From NCBI RefSeq assembly GCF_901709675.1, contig NC_051095.1, forward strand, positions 16,599,956 through 16,663,955: DNA of 64,000 bases, given 5' to 3'. Position 1 is the stretch's first letter; each line of letters starts with the position of its first letter. Positions 1 through 10,060 of the stretch are shown piece after piece. The notes beneath the pieces are model-generated. The model ran no database searches and had not been told where the DNA came from. It worked only from the letters and a program-made list of their open reading frames with translations. The position numbers and the translations under genes were made by a program. The DNA is from Syngnathus acus. Lineage: Eukaryota; Chordata; Actinopteri; Syngnathiformes; Syngnathidae.

Positions 1-2162
1 TCCAAGAGCGGATAGACAGGGAGGCTTTGTGTGCAGAGATCTCGCCGTGCGCTTTGCATTTTCAGATCATTCTGGAAAATCCAATGGAGATGTTTCGAGT
101 TACGGTGGAGATTACCGACATAAATGATAACACGCCCAGCTTCACCAACGCTGAAAAGCGCTTTGAAATTAGCGAGTCAGCCGTCATAGGATCCAAATTC
201 ATATTAGAGAAAGCAATCGATTTGGACATAGGGATAAATGGCTTACAACAATACGTGCTCACTCCTGCTGATAATTTTGCCTTAAAATTAGAGAATGAGG
301 CTGATGGGAGTAAAAAGGTAGAAATGGTGCTGCAGAAGCCCCTCGATCGAGAAAAGCAGGATTATATAAGGCTTTTATTAACTGCTATTGATGGAGGTGA
401 GCCGCAACTGTCAGGCACTATGCAGATATTTGTTAATGTGTTAGATGTCAATGACAACGCACCTAGTTTTGAAAAACGTATTTATAGAGCAAAAATACTT
501 GAAAATGCACCCAAGGGCACCAGTGTAACAACTGTGAGTGCATCTGATAAAGACATTGGCGTAAATGGTGAAGTATCATATACAATATCTCCCGGCAAAC
601 GCCTTCTGACAGACATATTTAATATTAACCAGCAAACTGGTGTTATCACGCTGGTAGGTGATGTAGATTATGAAAAGGCAACTTCCTATCAGATGGATGT
701 GGAGGTAGTCGACAAGGGAGGTCTGTCTGATTCAACAAAGGTGGTTGTTGATGTGATTGATATGAACGACAACAGCCCTGTCATCAATGTCGTTTCCAAA
801 TCCGACACCATTTTAGAAAACTCGCCTCCTAATACTGTTATAGCAATGTTAAGTGTAAGTGATCCAGATTCAGAAAATAACGGACAAGTGGAATGTGTCA
901 AAGATGATGCGACTCCCTTAAAGATACAACCCTCTTTAAATGGATTTTATACTTTAGTTACAGAGGTGGATTTGGACAGAGAAAGGTCGGTCGAGTATAA
1001 TATCACAGTGACGTGCTCTGATGAGGGTGTGCCCCCCCTCTTCAACAGTGTCACACTCATCTTGCACATCTCAGATGTGAATGATAATGCGCCTGTCTTT
1101 GAGAAGAGCTCATATGAGGCCTTCCTTGTAGAAAACAACACACCAGGGCTTTCTGTATTCACCGTAAAAGCCAATGATGCTGACTGGAACCAGAATGCTC
1201 GTCTTTCGTACATCCTGGAGGACTCCTCAGTTAACGGAGTGCCAGTCTCCTCCTACGTGTCCATTAATGCTGAAAGTGGAGTCATCCATGCAATGCGGTC
1301 TTTTGACTATGAGCAACTGAAAGAGTTCCACTTCCTGGTTAGAGCGCAGGATGGAGGCTCCCCTCCCCTCAGCAGCAACACGAGCGTTCGCATCCTGGTC
1401 CAGGACCAGAACGACAACGCCCCTCAGGTGCTGTACCCGGTGCAGACGGGCGGCTCGCTGCTGGCTGAAATGGTGCCTCGGTCAGCAGACGTGGGCTACC
1501 TGGTGACCAAAGTGGTGGCCGTGGACGTGGACTCTGGCCAGAATGCCTGGCTCTCCTATCAAGTACACAAAGCTACAGACAGGGCGCTGTTTGAAGTGGG
1601 CCTCCACAATGGAGAAATCCGAACCGTCCGCCAAGTGACTGATAAAGATGCTGTCAAACAAAGACTGACTGTTGTGGTGGAGGACAACGGGCATCCCTCT
1701 CGTTCAGCCACAGTCATTGTGAACGTGGCGGTGGCCGACAGCTTCCCTGAGGTGCTCGCAGAGTTCACTGACTTGAGCATGCACGACAAGGAGTACAATG
1801 ACAGGCTGACATTTTACTTGGTCTTGGCGCTGGCTGTGGTCTCCTTCCTCTTCATCACCTGCTTGCTGCTCATCATCGCAGTCAAAGTGTACAGGTGGAG
1901 ACAGTCTCGCGTCCTGTACCATTCCAACCTGCCCGTCATCCCGTACTATCCACCTAGGTACTCGGATACTTTGGGGACGGGGACCCTCCCGCACATGTAC
2001 AATTATGAGGTGTGCAGGACCACCGACTCCAGAAAAAGTGACTGTAAATTGGACAGGGCTGCGAGTCACAACGTTCTGGTCATGGATCCCAGTCTTACAA
2101 AGACCTTGCAGATGAGACGCAATGAAAAGAACATCCTGGATGAACCTGACTCTCCTATTGAG
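1..2162 (+). CDS. pcdhg: A1: A-type clustered protocadherin variable exon, 5' truncated by window
   Basis: This is a single-exon cell-surface adhesion module. The reading frame is open from base 3 (QERIDREALC), so the signal peptide and about the first 80 residues of EC1 lie before the window. It keeps the rest of EC1, then EC2-EC6 with the Ca2+-binding linkers DINDNTP, DVNDNAP, DMNDNSP, DVNDNAP and DQNDNAP. A membrane span follows (LTFYLVLALAVVSFLFITCL), then a tail with TGTLPHMYNYEVCRTTDSRK. The donor is GAG|GTTGGT after 720 whole codons, and the frame runs on into the intron to a stop at 2192 that should not be used. EC2 resembles A4 (DxGINGLQ, then DNFALK), suggesting A1 and A4 are duplicates. 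Family knowledge: the exon is spliced to the constant exons and mediates homophilic neuronal recognition. The A label rests on the tail. Confidence 0.93.
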
Positions 2163-2853
2163 GTTGGTTACTTGAGTTTTTCTGTAAGATAACGTTTCCC
2201 CTTGTCAGTGAACAAAAGTGCCACAATTACAATTTTACGTCGGAGTCCATACATCACCATTGTATATGATAAGCAAAGGGAAGTTGCATCTGCTTTATGT
2301 TATGTTGCAGTACGCATTGCTTAAGATTTAAGACCAAATAATAAGAATAATAGTAATAATAAAATAATTGCATCGTATTTTTACTACTCCTACTACTACA
2401 ACTACTACTACTACTACTATGACTACTCCTACTACTATTACTACTACTACTACTAATAATAATAATATAATAATAATAATAATAATAATTGTGAGGTGTC
2501 AGTTTTCTGAACTATAATCTTTCTTTGTAATGCAAACAAGACCAATGGCAATGCATGTTTAATGGCTAAAATTTCTTGATATGGCCATATAAACTGCCCA
2601 AAATTAAATGTTAAACAATACATGAATTTTTGCATATATATCTATTGTGATCAGAGGTCCTGTATTCATTTGGGTGTGCTTTTATATATTTTAATTCATA
2701 AAACAAACTCGGATTTGTTACGAAAAAGATATAAAATAAACCAATTTTTATTACTTTTGTAGTGCAAAATCTTCATGGCAATATTTGCATATTCTACACT
2801 TTATGTGTGCGAGCATTTGTTGTTGCGTGCAGAATAGAAAAGGCAGCTTGTGG
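2163..2853. other. A1-A2 intergenic/intronic spacer
   Basis: This is AT-rich sequence between the A1 donor and the A2 promoter. It contains the trinucleotide repeat block listed separately and no convincing ORF. I found no RE1 element here, unlike several later spacers. Confidence 0.7.
2381..2490. repeat. (TAC)n/(TAA)n trinucleotide microsatellite
   Basis: Nearly continuous TAC/CTA units with a few C and G interruptions pass into TAA/AAT units. It is a simple repeat in the A1-A2 spacer. Confidence 0.9.
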
Positions 2854-2910
2854 CCAGAGTGTGGCAGTCTACGACAGGGCTTCAGTTCCTCCCTTTCACA
2901 CAATGACGCT
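2854..2910 (+). promoter_or_regulatory. A2 promoter element: CTCF-like motif plus CGCT core
   Basis: CCAGAGTGTGGCAG (2854-2867) fits the CTCF consensus CCASYAGRKGGCRS at 11 of 14 positions in forward orientation. A CGCT tetranucleotide lies at 2907-2910, 152 bp before the A2 ATG at 3059. The same arrangement and spacing recur before A5 (13258-13314). In mammals the conserved sequence element of clustered Pcdh promoters carries a CGCT core and is a CTCF site. Assigning that role here is inference. Confidence 0.6.
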
Positions 2911-3058
2911 TTCGAGAATAAAGCAGTCATTTCCAGACACTACTCGCTAACCGTGGACGTGGATGGCTGTTGTCCATCTTCTTCATCTTTAAGCTGGATT
3001 TACACGGAGTTTTTTATTTATTGGATTTATGAGATTCGTTGAATTTGTATTTAAAACG

Positions 3059-5443
3059 ATGACGCTGCAACGAGTCCTGCTGTTGTTCGTATTGGTTCTT
3101 TCTTCACCCTCCGTGTTTGGACAAGTCAGCTACTCGATCCCGGAGGAAATGGAGAAAGGCTCTTTAGTGTCAAACGTGGCTCGAGATTTAGGTTTGGACC
3201 TGAAAAGGTTGAAATCCGGTCGAGCTCGCATTCATTCTGGGGACAGTGCGGAATATATCGCGCTGGATAAAGAAAGAGGGCTCCTCCTTGTGCAGGAGAG
3301 GATAGACAGAGAGACGCTGTGCGGTGAGACGACGCTCTGTGCTTTGCATTTGCAGTTGATTTTGGAAAATCCAATGGAAATGTTTCGCATCACTATAGAA
3401 ATTACTGACATAAACGACAACGCCCCACGCTTTGCATCTAGCAGCAAACGTTTTGAAATTAGTGAATCAGCCATTGTTGGCTCTAAATTTGTGCTGGAGA
3501 AAGCAATCGACACTGATATTGGTGCAAATGGGCTGCAAAGCTACTCACTTAGCCCAACGAATAATTTTCAGCTGAAATTAGAAAATCAAGCTGACGGGCA
3601 GAAGAAAGTGGAGATGATATTACAAAAGGCTCTTGATCGAGAGCAGCAGGAGAAGATTTTATTGTTATTAACAGCCTTTGATGGCGGACAACCGCGTAGG
3701 TCAGGAACAATGCAGATTATTGTTCACGTATTAGATGTAAATGATAACGCCCCTGTGTTTACTAAGACTTTGTACAAGGCAACTATTAGCGAAAATGCAC
3801 CTAAAGGTACCAGTGTAATAACGGTTAGTGCTTCAGACAAGGACAGTGGCTCAAATGGACAAATATCTTATGTAATATCCCAAAACACCCTCATATCCGA
3901 TTTATTTCAGATTAGTAGTGTGACTGGGGATGTTATTTTGACTGGTGACATTGATTATGAAAAATCAAAAGTATTACAGATCGATATCGAAGCTGTAGAT
4001 AATGGAGGATTGTCTGATTCAAGTAAGATCTTGATTGATGTTATTGATGTAAATGACAACAATCCTCAAATGAAAATACTTTCCAAGTCAGACTCCATTT
4101 TGGAGGACTCTCCAGAGAATACTGTTGTCACTATGTTAAGTGTTAGTGACCCCGACTCTGGCAGCAATGGAGAGGTCAAGTGCCATATCAATAATGACAT
4201 TCCATTTAAAATGGAAAACACAATGAATGGATTTTATAGTTTAGTAACAGAGTTAGCTTTGGATAGAGAATCTGCATCTGAGTATATCATCACAGTGACG
4301 TGCTCTGATGATGGAGTGCCTTCCCTCTCCAGTAGCGTGACTCTCACCTTGCACGTCTCAGATGTTAATGACAACGCACCTGTCTTTGAGAGGACCTCAT
4401 ATGATGCCTACATTGTTGAAAATAATACACCAGGTCTCTCTGTATTCACTGTAAAAGCCAATGATGGTGACTGGAACCAGAATGCTCGTCTTGCATACAT
4501 CCTGGAGGACTCCTCGGTTAACGGAGTGCCAGTGTCCTCATACGTGTCTGTTAGTGCTGAGAGTGGAGTCATCCATGCAGTGCGCTCTTTTGACTATGAG
4601 CAACTGAAAGAGTTTCACTTCCTTGTCAGAGCGCAGGATGGAGGCTCCCCTCCCCTCAGCAGCAACGCAAGTGTTCGCATCCTGATTCAGGACCAGAACG
4701 ACAACGCCCCTCAGGTTCTGTACCCGGTGCAGACGGGCGGCTCGCTGCTGGCCGAAATGGTGCCTCGTTCGGCGGACGTGGGCTACCTGGTGACCAAGGT
4801 GGTGGCCGTGGACGTGGACTCTGGCCAGAACGCCTGGCTCTCCTATCAAGTACACAAAGCCACAGACAGGGCGCTGTTTGAAGTGGGCCTCCACAACGGA
4901 GAAATCCGAACAGTCCGCCAAGTGACTGATAAAGATGCTGTCAAACAAAGACTGACTGTTGTGGTGGAGGACAATGGGCAGCCCTCTCGTTCAGCCACAG
5001 TCATTGTGAATGTGGCGGTGGCCGACAGCTTCCCTGAGGTGCTCTCAGAATTCACTGACTTGAGCATGCACGACAAGGAGTACAATGACAAGCTGACTTT
5101 TTACTTAGTCTTGTCGCTCGCTGTGGTCTCTTTCCTCTTCATCACCTGCTTGATACTCATCATCGCAGTCAAAGTGTACAGGTGGAGACAGTCTCGCGTC
5201 CTGTACCATTCCAACTTGCCCGTCATCCCGTATTATCCGCCACGGTACTCGGATACTTTGGGGACTGGGACCCTCCCGCACGTGTACAATTATGAGGTGT
5301 GCAGGACCACTGACTCCAGAAAAAGTGACTGTAAAATGGACAGAACTGCTAGTCACAACGTGCTGGACCCCTGTTTGACAGGAACCATCCAGAAGATACA
5401 CAGTCAAAAGAACATCCTGGATGAACTCGACTCTCCTCTTGAG
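3059..5443 (+). CDS. pcdhg: A2: A-type clustered protocadherin variable exon
   Basis: 795 codons up to the donor GAG|GTTGGT. I chose ATG 3059 because MTLQRVLLLFVLVL begins a clean signal peptide ending at FGQ. ATG 3029 is in frame and would add ten residues. EC1 runs about 23-120 and contains the CGETTLC (C-x5-C) loop. The linkers between EC domains lie near residues 117 (DINDNAP), 227, 334 (DVNDNNP), 437 and 547 (DQNDNAP). The membrane span is about 683-706, followed by the A-type tail. A5 is its close paralogue through the promoter, signal peptide and EC1-EC4. The role is homophilic recognition at neuronal membranes after splicing to the gamma constant exons (family knowledge). The open frame past the donor ends at 5479 and is intronic. 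Confidence 0.95.
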
Positions 5444-5739
5444 GTTGGTCGATTGTGCTTTATTTGCACTCTGCAGTAAATTATTACATTTGACATGAAT
5501 GCAAATTCATGATTGTTGATGAACACATAACCACCAGGCAGCAGGCACTTTTCATCTGTTTGTTAAACTGCATACTAGAGCCAGCCACCTGCTTTTATCC
5601 TTCTAACAATTAAATGTTACTGGACATTATTACTGGCTTTATTGAACCCAAAGTAACTTTTAGAATACAAAACAAGTTAAATAAGTCAGTGAATTAGAAG
5701 TCAGTAAGCCCTTAAAAAATTGTAAACGACCAATTGTTC

Positions 5740-5937
5740 TTAAAAATTTTACCCAATTTGACTCAACTTCCTGGGTTGTTTGTTGGGTTGCACATAACCA
5801 TTTTTGTTGCAGAATACTACCCATCAAATTGAGGTTTTCATTTTTTTTGTTTTGCAAAACAATTCCAATTTGGGTAAAATTGACCCGACTTCCTGGCTGG
5901 GTCCAATTTATAACCCAGCATTTTTTTAACGGTGTAC
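5740..5937. mobile_element. MITE-like element with two internal direct repeat units
   Basis: Two related segments, each with an ACTTCCTGG core (about 5765 and 5889), are set in TTTACCC/GGGTAAA-rich sequence. The right end reads ACCCAGC, poly-T, ACGGTGTA, which resembles the TACACCGTT-type ends of short non-autonomous elements common in fish genomes. The left boundary is uncertain and I found no clear target-site duplication. Confidence 0.5.
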
Positions 5938-6150
5938 TAGTTTGACCATGCTGTTTCTTTTATTAGTAAGCTACGTATTCTTTTGCATTAGCGGCTTGGG
6001 CAGGAACGTGTTTAATCATTTAAATCTGTTTTCTTTCCAATTATGACGTCTGATCTCCCCGATAAAGGAACGTGTCTTCTTGTGGGGGGTTTTGTCATGT
6101 GTTTAGCGAGAAAGAATAGAGCATCTCTGTATGAATGGGGTGTGTGAGTT

Positions 6151-6171
6151 TCCAGCACCATGGACAGTGAC
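6151..6171 (+). promoter_or_regulatory. RE1/NRSE-like element (REST site), canonical spacing
   Basis: It matches the 21-bp RE1 consensus (left half TTCAGCACC, right half GGACAGCGCC, 2-bp spacer) at 17 of 21 positions; the core reads CAGCACCATGGACAG. It lies about 580 bp upstream of the A3 start. REST represses neuronal genes in non-neural cells. Confidence 0.7.
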
Positions 6172-6474
6172 AGTTAGACGACTGCTGCACAGCTGGAACT
6201 TGCTCTTTGCTTTCAGCGGTTGCTCCTGTTTTTTTTTTATTATTTTGTCTGCAATAGCCTCAATAGCCCGCAATAGAATTTAATATCACGTGACCAAATC
6301 TCAAAATTATATGATGTCATTGCACTTTTAGTCAGCATTATGACAGTGGTATTGCCGTTCCTTTTTTCGATATTTTGTTATCTTTATTATGCTGTTTTTG
6401 GATTAATTTGATATTGCAATACGATAGGACTACTGTATGGCTTAAAACATTATTTTTGAGTTGCACTTGCGCAA

Positions 6475-6500
6475 TTTGAACTCTACGGGACGCTGTTGGC
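6475..6500 (+). promoter_or_regulatory. A3 promoter conserved element with CGCT core
   Basis: TTTGAACTC, 3-4 variable bases, GGGACGCT and then TTG recurs upstream of A3 (CGCT at 6491-6494) and A4 (9807-9810), and in a diverged form upstream of A6 (16224-16227). It lies 245-256 bp before the ATG in all three. This is a good candidate for the Pcdh conserved sequence element. Confidence 0.6.
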
Positions 6501-6749
6501 TAATATTTTTCAGTTGGCCATTTCAAACCTTTTGTCACATTTACTCCCCTTCGTCGGTGCACATCCGCGTCAATTGTGGAAGCGCTGCATCGCAAACGGA
6601 TATTTCACGCTGGGTCTAGACTCGATTCTCATATTTGGATTCAAAATCATTTGCCTTCTTTTTGGGCGGTGTCTATTTTCAGTGGAGTGGCTTACGTAAA
6701 GGGAATATAGGACCGTGTCTTTTGTGCAGCTGGGGAATCAGCTCGGACA

Positions 6750-9131
6750 ATGAGACGGCAAGTACTGTTAATGTTCATCTTCTGCCTCGGCTCCGTGCGA
6801 GGGCAGGTCACTTATTCCATTCCGGAGGAGATGGGGAAAGGATCTTTGATCGGTAACATAGCCCGAGATTTAGGTTTAGACGTCAAGAGGCTGAAGGCGG
6901 GCAAAGCGCGCATTTACACGGGAGACAGCGCTCAGTATATCGAGCTGAATAGGGAACGGGGAGTCCTCCTTATCAAAGAAAAAATAGACCGCGAGCTGCT
7001 TTGCAAGCAGACGACGCCTTGTGCGTTGCATTTCCAAATAACACTTGAAAATCCGTTGGAATTATTCCCCATCACGGTGGAAATCACGGACATTAATGAC
7101 AATGCGCCAATGTTCCAAAAAGAGGAGCGAAGGTTTGAAATAAGCGAATATACAGTAGTAGGCTCTAAATTTGTGCTGGAAAAAGCGTTTGATGCTGACA
7201 CAGGAGTGAATGGGCTCCAGAGATACACCCTGAAGCCGAGCGACAGTTTTGTGCTTAAACTGCACAGTCAGTCGGATGGCAGCAAAAAGGTCGAAATGGT
7301 TTTGCAAAAACCACTAGACAGAGAAAAACAAGAGCACGTATCTTTGATTCTGACGGCCGAGGATGGAGGAGAGCCACAGCTGACGGGAACAATGCAGATC
7401 CACGTCACTGTTCTGGATGCAAATGATAATGTGCCAGTATTTAGTAAGGCTGTGTACAAAGCAAGCATCACTGAGAACTCGGCGATAGGGACACTTATTA
7501 CAAAAGTGAGCGCTACAGACGCAGATAAGGGATCAAACGGAGAAGTGACCTATGTGATCGGGAATAGCATGGATACTGTATCGAAGCTGTTTCACATTAC
7601 TAGAGAAGGTGACGTCATCCTGAATGGTCTAGTAGATTATGAAAAAGAGAAAAATTATCACATTGATATAGAGGCTATTGATCAAGGGGGGCTTTCTGAT
7701 TCCAGCAAAATAATAATTGATATAATTGATGTAAATGACAATAGTCCCATTGTGAATATGATTTCATCATCTAACTCAGTGCCAGAAGATGCGCCAGCCA
7801 GAACTGTGATAGCGTTGATGAGCGTCAGTGACCCTGATTCTGATGCTAATGGACAGGTTAATTGCTTTATAGGTGAAAATAATCCATTTGCGATAAAAAT
7901 TACATCTAATAATTTCTATAGTTTAGTGACCGACAGTGATTTAGACAGAGAGCGGGCATGCGAATATAATATCACAGTGACATGTTCAGATGAGGGCGTG
8001 TCCTCTCTCTCCAGCAGCGTCACTCTCACCTTATTCATCTCAGACGTGAATGATAATGCGCCTGCCTTTGAGAGGAGCTCATACGAGGCCTACATAGTGG
8101 AAAACAACACACCAGGTCTCTTTGTATTCGCAGTAAAAGCCAGTGATGCTGACTGGAACCAGAATGCTCGTCTTTCATACATCCTGGAGGACTCCTCAGT
8201 TAACGGAGTGCCAGTCTCCTCATATGTGTCTGTTAGTGCTGAAAGTGGAATCATCCATGCAGTGCGCTCTTTTGACTACGAGCAACTGAAAGAGTTCCAC
8301 TTCCTTGTCAGAGCGCAGGATGGAGGCTCCCCTCCTCTTAGTAGCAACGCAAGCGTTCGCATCCTGATCCAGGACCAGAACGACAACGCCCCTCAGGTGC
8401 TGTACCCAGTGCAGACAGGCGGCTCGCTGCTGGCCGAAATGGTGCCTCGTTCGGCAGACGTGGGCTATCTAGTGACCAAAGTGGTGGCCGTGGATGTGGA
8501 CTCTGGCCAGAACGCCTGGCTCTCCTATCAAGTACACAAAGCCACGGACAGGGCACTGTTTGAAGTGGGCCTCCATAATGGAGAAATCCGAACAGTCCGC
8601 CAAGTGACTGATAAAGATGCTGTCAAACAAAGACTGACTGTTGTGGTAGAGGACAACGGGCAGCCCTCTCGTTCAGCCACAGTCATTGTGAACGTGGCGG
8701 TGGCCGACAGCTTCCCTGAGGTGCTCTCAGAGTTCACTGACTTGAGCATGCACGACAAGGAGTACAATGACAAGCTGACTTTTTACTTAGTCTTGGCGCT
8801 GGCTGTGGTCTCCTTCCTCTTCATCACCTGCTTGCTGCTCATCATAGCAGTCAAAGTGTACAGGTGGAGACAGTCTCGCGTCCTGTACCACTCCAACCTG
8901 CCCGTCATCCCGTATTATCCACCTCGGTACTCGGATACTTTGGGGACCGGGACTCTCCCACACGTGTACAATTACGAGGTGTGCAGGACCACTGACTCCA
9001 GAAAAAGTGACTTTAAATTGGACAGAGCAGCCAGTCACAATGTGCTGGTAACGGACCCCAGTTCAACCGGGACCTTGCAGAAGATGCACATTCAAAAGAA
9101 CATCTTGGATGAACCTGACTCTCCTCTTGAG
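6750..9131 (+). CDS. pcdhg: A3: A-type clustered protocadherin variable exon
   Basis: 794 codons ending GAG|GTTGGT. The start MRRQ is shared with A4 and A6, followed by a hydrophobic signal peptide (VLLMFIFCLGSVRGQ). EC1 contains the CKQTTPC loop. Five DxNDN linkers follow, including a variant DANDNVP at the EC2-EC3 border and ISDVNDNAPAF at EC4-EC5. The membrane span is LTFYLVLALAVVSFLFITCL and the tail is GTGTLPHVYNYEVCRTTDSR. In EC3 the segment YVIGNSM, a few residues, SKLFHIT is nearly shared with A6, marking these two as sister exons. From about residue 520 onward the protein is almost identical to the other A exons. Confidence 0.95.
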
Positions 9132-9318
9132 GTTGGTCACTTGAAATGACTCCCAGTTAGGTCATATTTATCTTACCATTATATTGCAAAGTGTCTTTGT
9201 GTTTACACAACTGTAGTGTAACAAACTCTTAGTTAACTCTCCATGCCTTTTTTTAATGTGATTGTGAATGCAGTCATCAATTATGCAACATTGTGTCCCT
9301 TGTTGTAGTTTCAGTGGT

Positions 9319-9329
9319 TCAGCACCACA
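9319..9329 (+). promoter_or_regulatory. RE1 left half-site only
   Basis: TTCAGCACCAC matches the RE1 left half and spacer at 11 of 11 positions, but ATTATATC follows instead of a GGACAGCGCC right half. It may be a decayed RE1 or a chance match. Confidence 0.35.
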
Positions 9330-9750
9330 TTATATCTAGACTAAAGTGTGTTTTACCTGTCATCTTTAAATGCTAACATTAATGTTAAGAATTATTTATG
9401 TTAGTTAAGTTATTCAGCTGTGCTTTTGATTTGAGGTATTTGTTTTGAACATGAAATATTTGCTATATCATACATCAGGAAAATAAACACATCAACAATA
9501 TGCAAATACTACAGTACAATACAACATATAATCCTTAACTTTTTTTAATCACGTTGTATAAAGCTTAACTAGTTATCTGTCATAATGATACATTGCCAAT
9601 ATATTGCATTACATTTTATGTTAATGTGGAAACGATTCTAAGTGATTTTATTATTTAATTAGTATGGAGAGGTCAAACACTTTATCTTCCGTGGTCAATT
9701 TGGATTCGTGGATCATTTAGGTTACTATTAATGAAGCTTTGTTGTTGTAA

Positions 9751-9785
9751 TCATCCATTCATTTTGTACCACTCGTCCTGCAGTT
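9751..9785. repeat. Fragment of dispersed fish repeat (CATCCATTCATTTT type)
   Basis: TCATCCATTCATTTTGTACC followed by ACTCGTCC resembles the widely dispersed fish repeat end of the form CATCCATCCATTTTCTACC, GCTTGTCC. A similar fragment occurs at 61924-61952. The family is uncertain. Confidence 0.35.
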
Positions 9786-9789
9786 TCCA

Positions 9790-9817
9790 TTTTGAACTCG
9801 CAGGGACGCTATTGTCC
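9790..9817 (+). promoter_or_regulatory. A4 promoter conserved element with CGCT core
   Basis: TTTTGAACTCGCAGGGACGC and following bases match the A3 element. The CGCT is at 9807-9810, 254 bp before ATG 10061. Confidence 0.6.
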
Positions 9818-10060
9818 ATGATGTGCCTTATACGGTCGGGGTGCGTCCTGTACATCTTAATACGTAGGGGGGGGGCGAAGGCAAACCATACGAGAGGCTG
9901 TCTGGACTGGAGCGTAATTCTCGTTGGAACTATTTTGTGACCTTTTTGGATGAATTACTGCCCGAGCTGATTTGCTCATTCGTGGGATTTTTGTCTTTTT
10001 ATTTCTATTAATGCTGCCCAATTGTGATTTTCTATTTTGAACATGAGGGAAAGGAGAACA

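Larger units (their letters stand above)
5444..6474. other. A2-A3 spacer
   Basis: Noncoding. It contains a MITE-like repeat (about 5740-5937) and an RE1-like element (6151-6171). The rest is AT-rich with nothing else recognisable. Confidence 0.7.
9132..9789. other. A3-A4 spacer
   Basis: AT-rich and noncoding. It holds an isolated RE1 left half-site (9319-9329). Near 9751-9785 is a CATCCATTCATTTTGTACCA-type stretch that resembles a dispersed fish repeat end. Nothing else is recognised. Confidence 0.65.
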
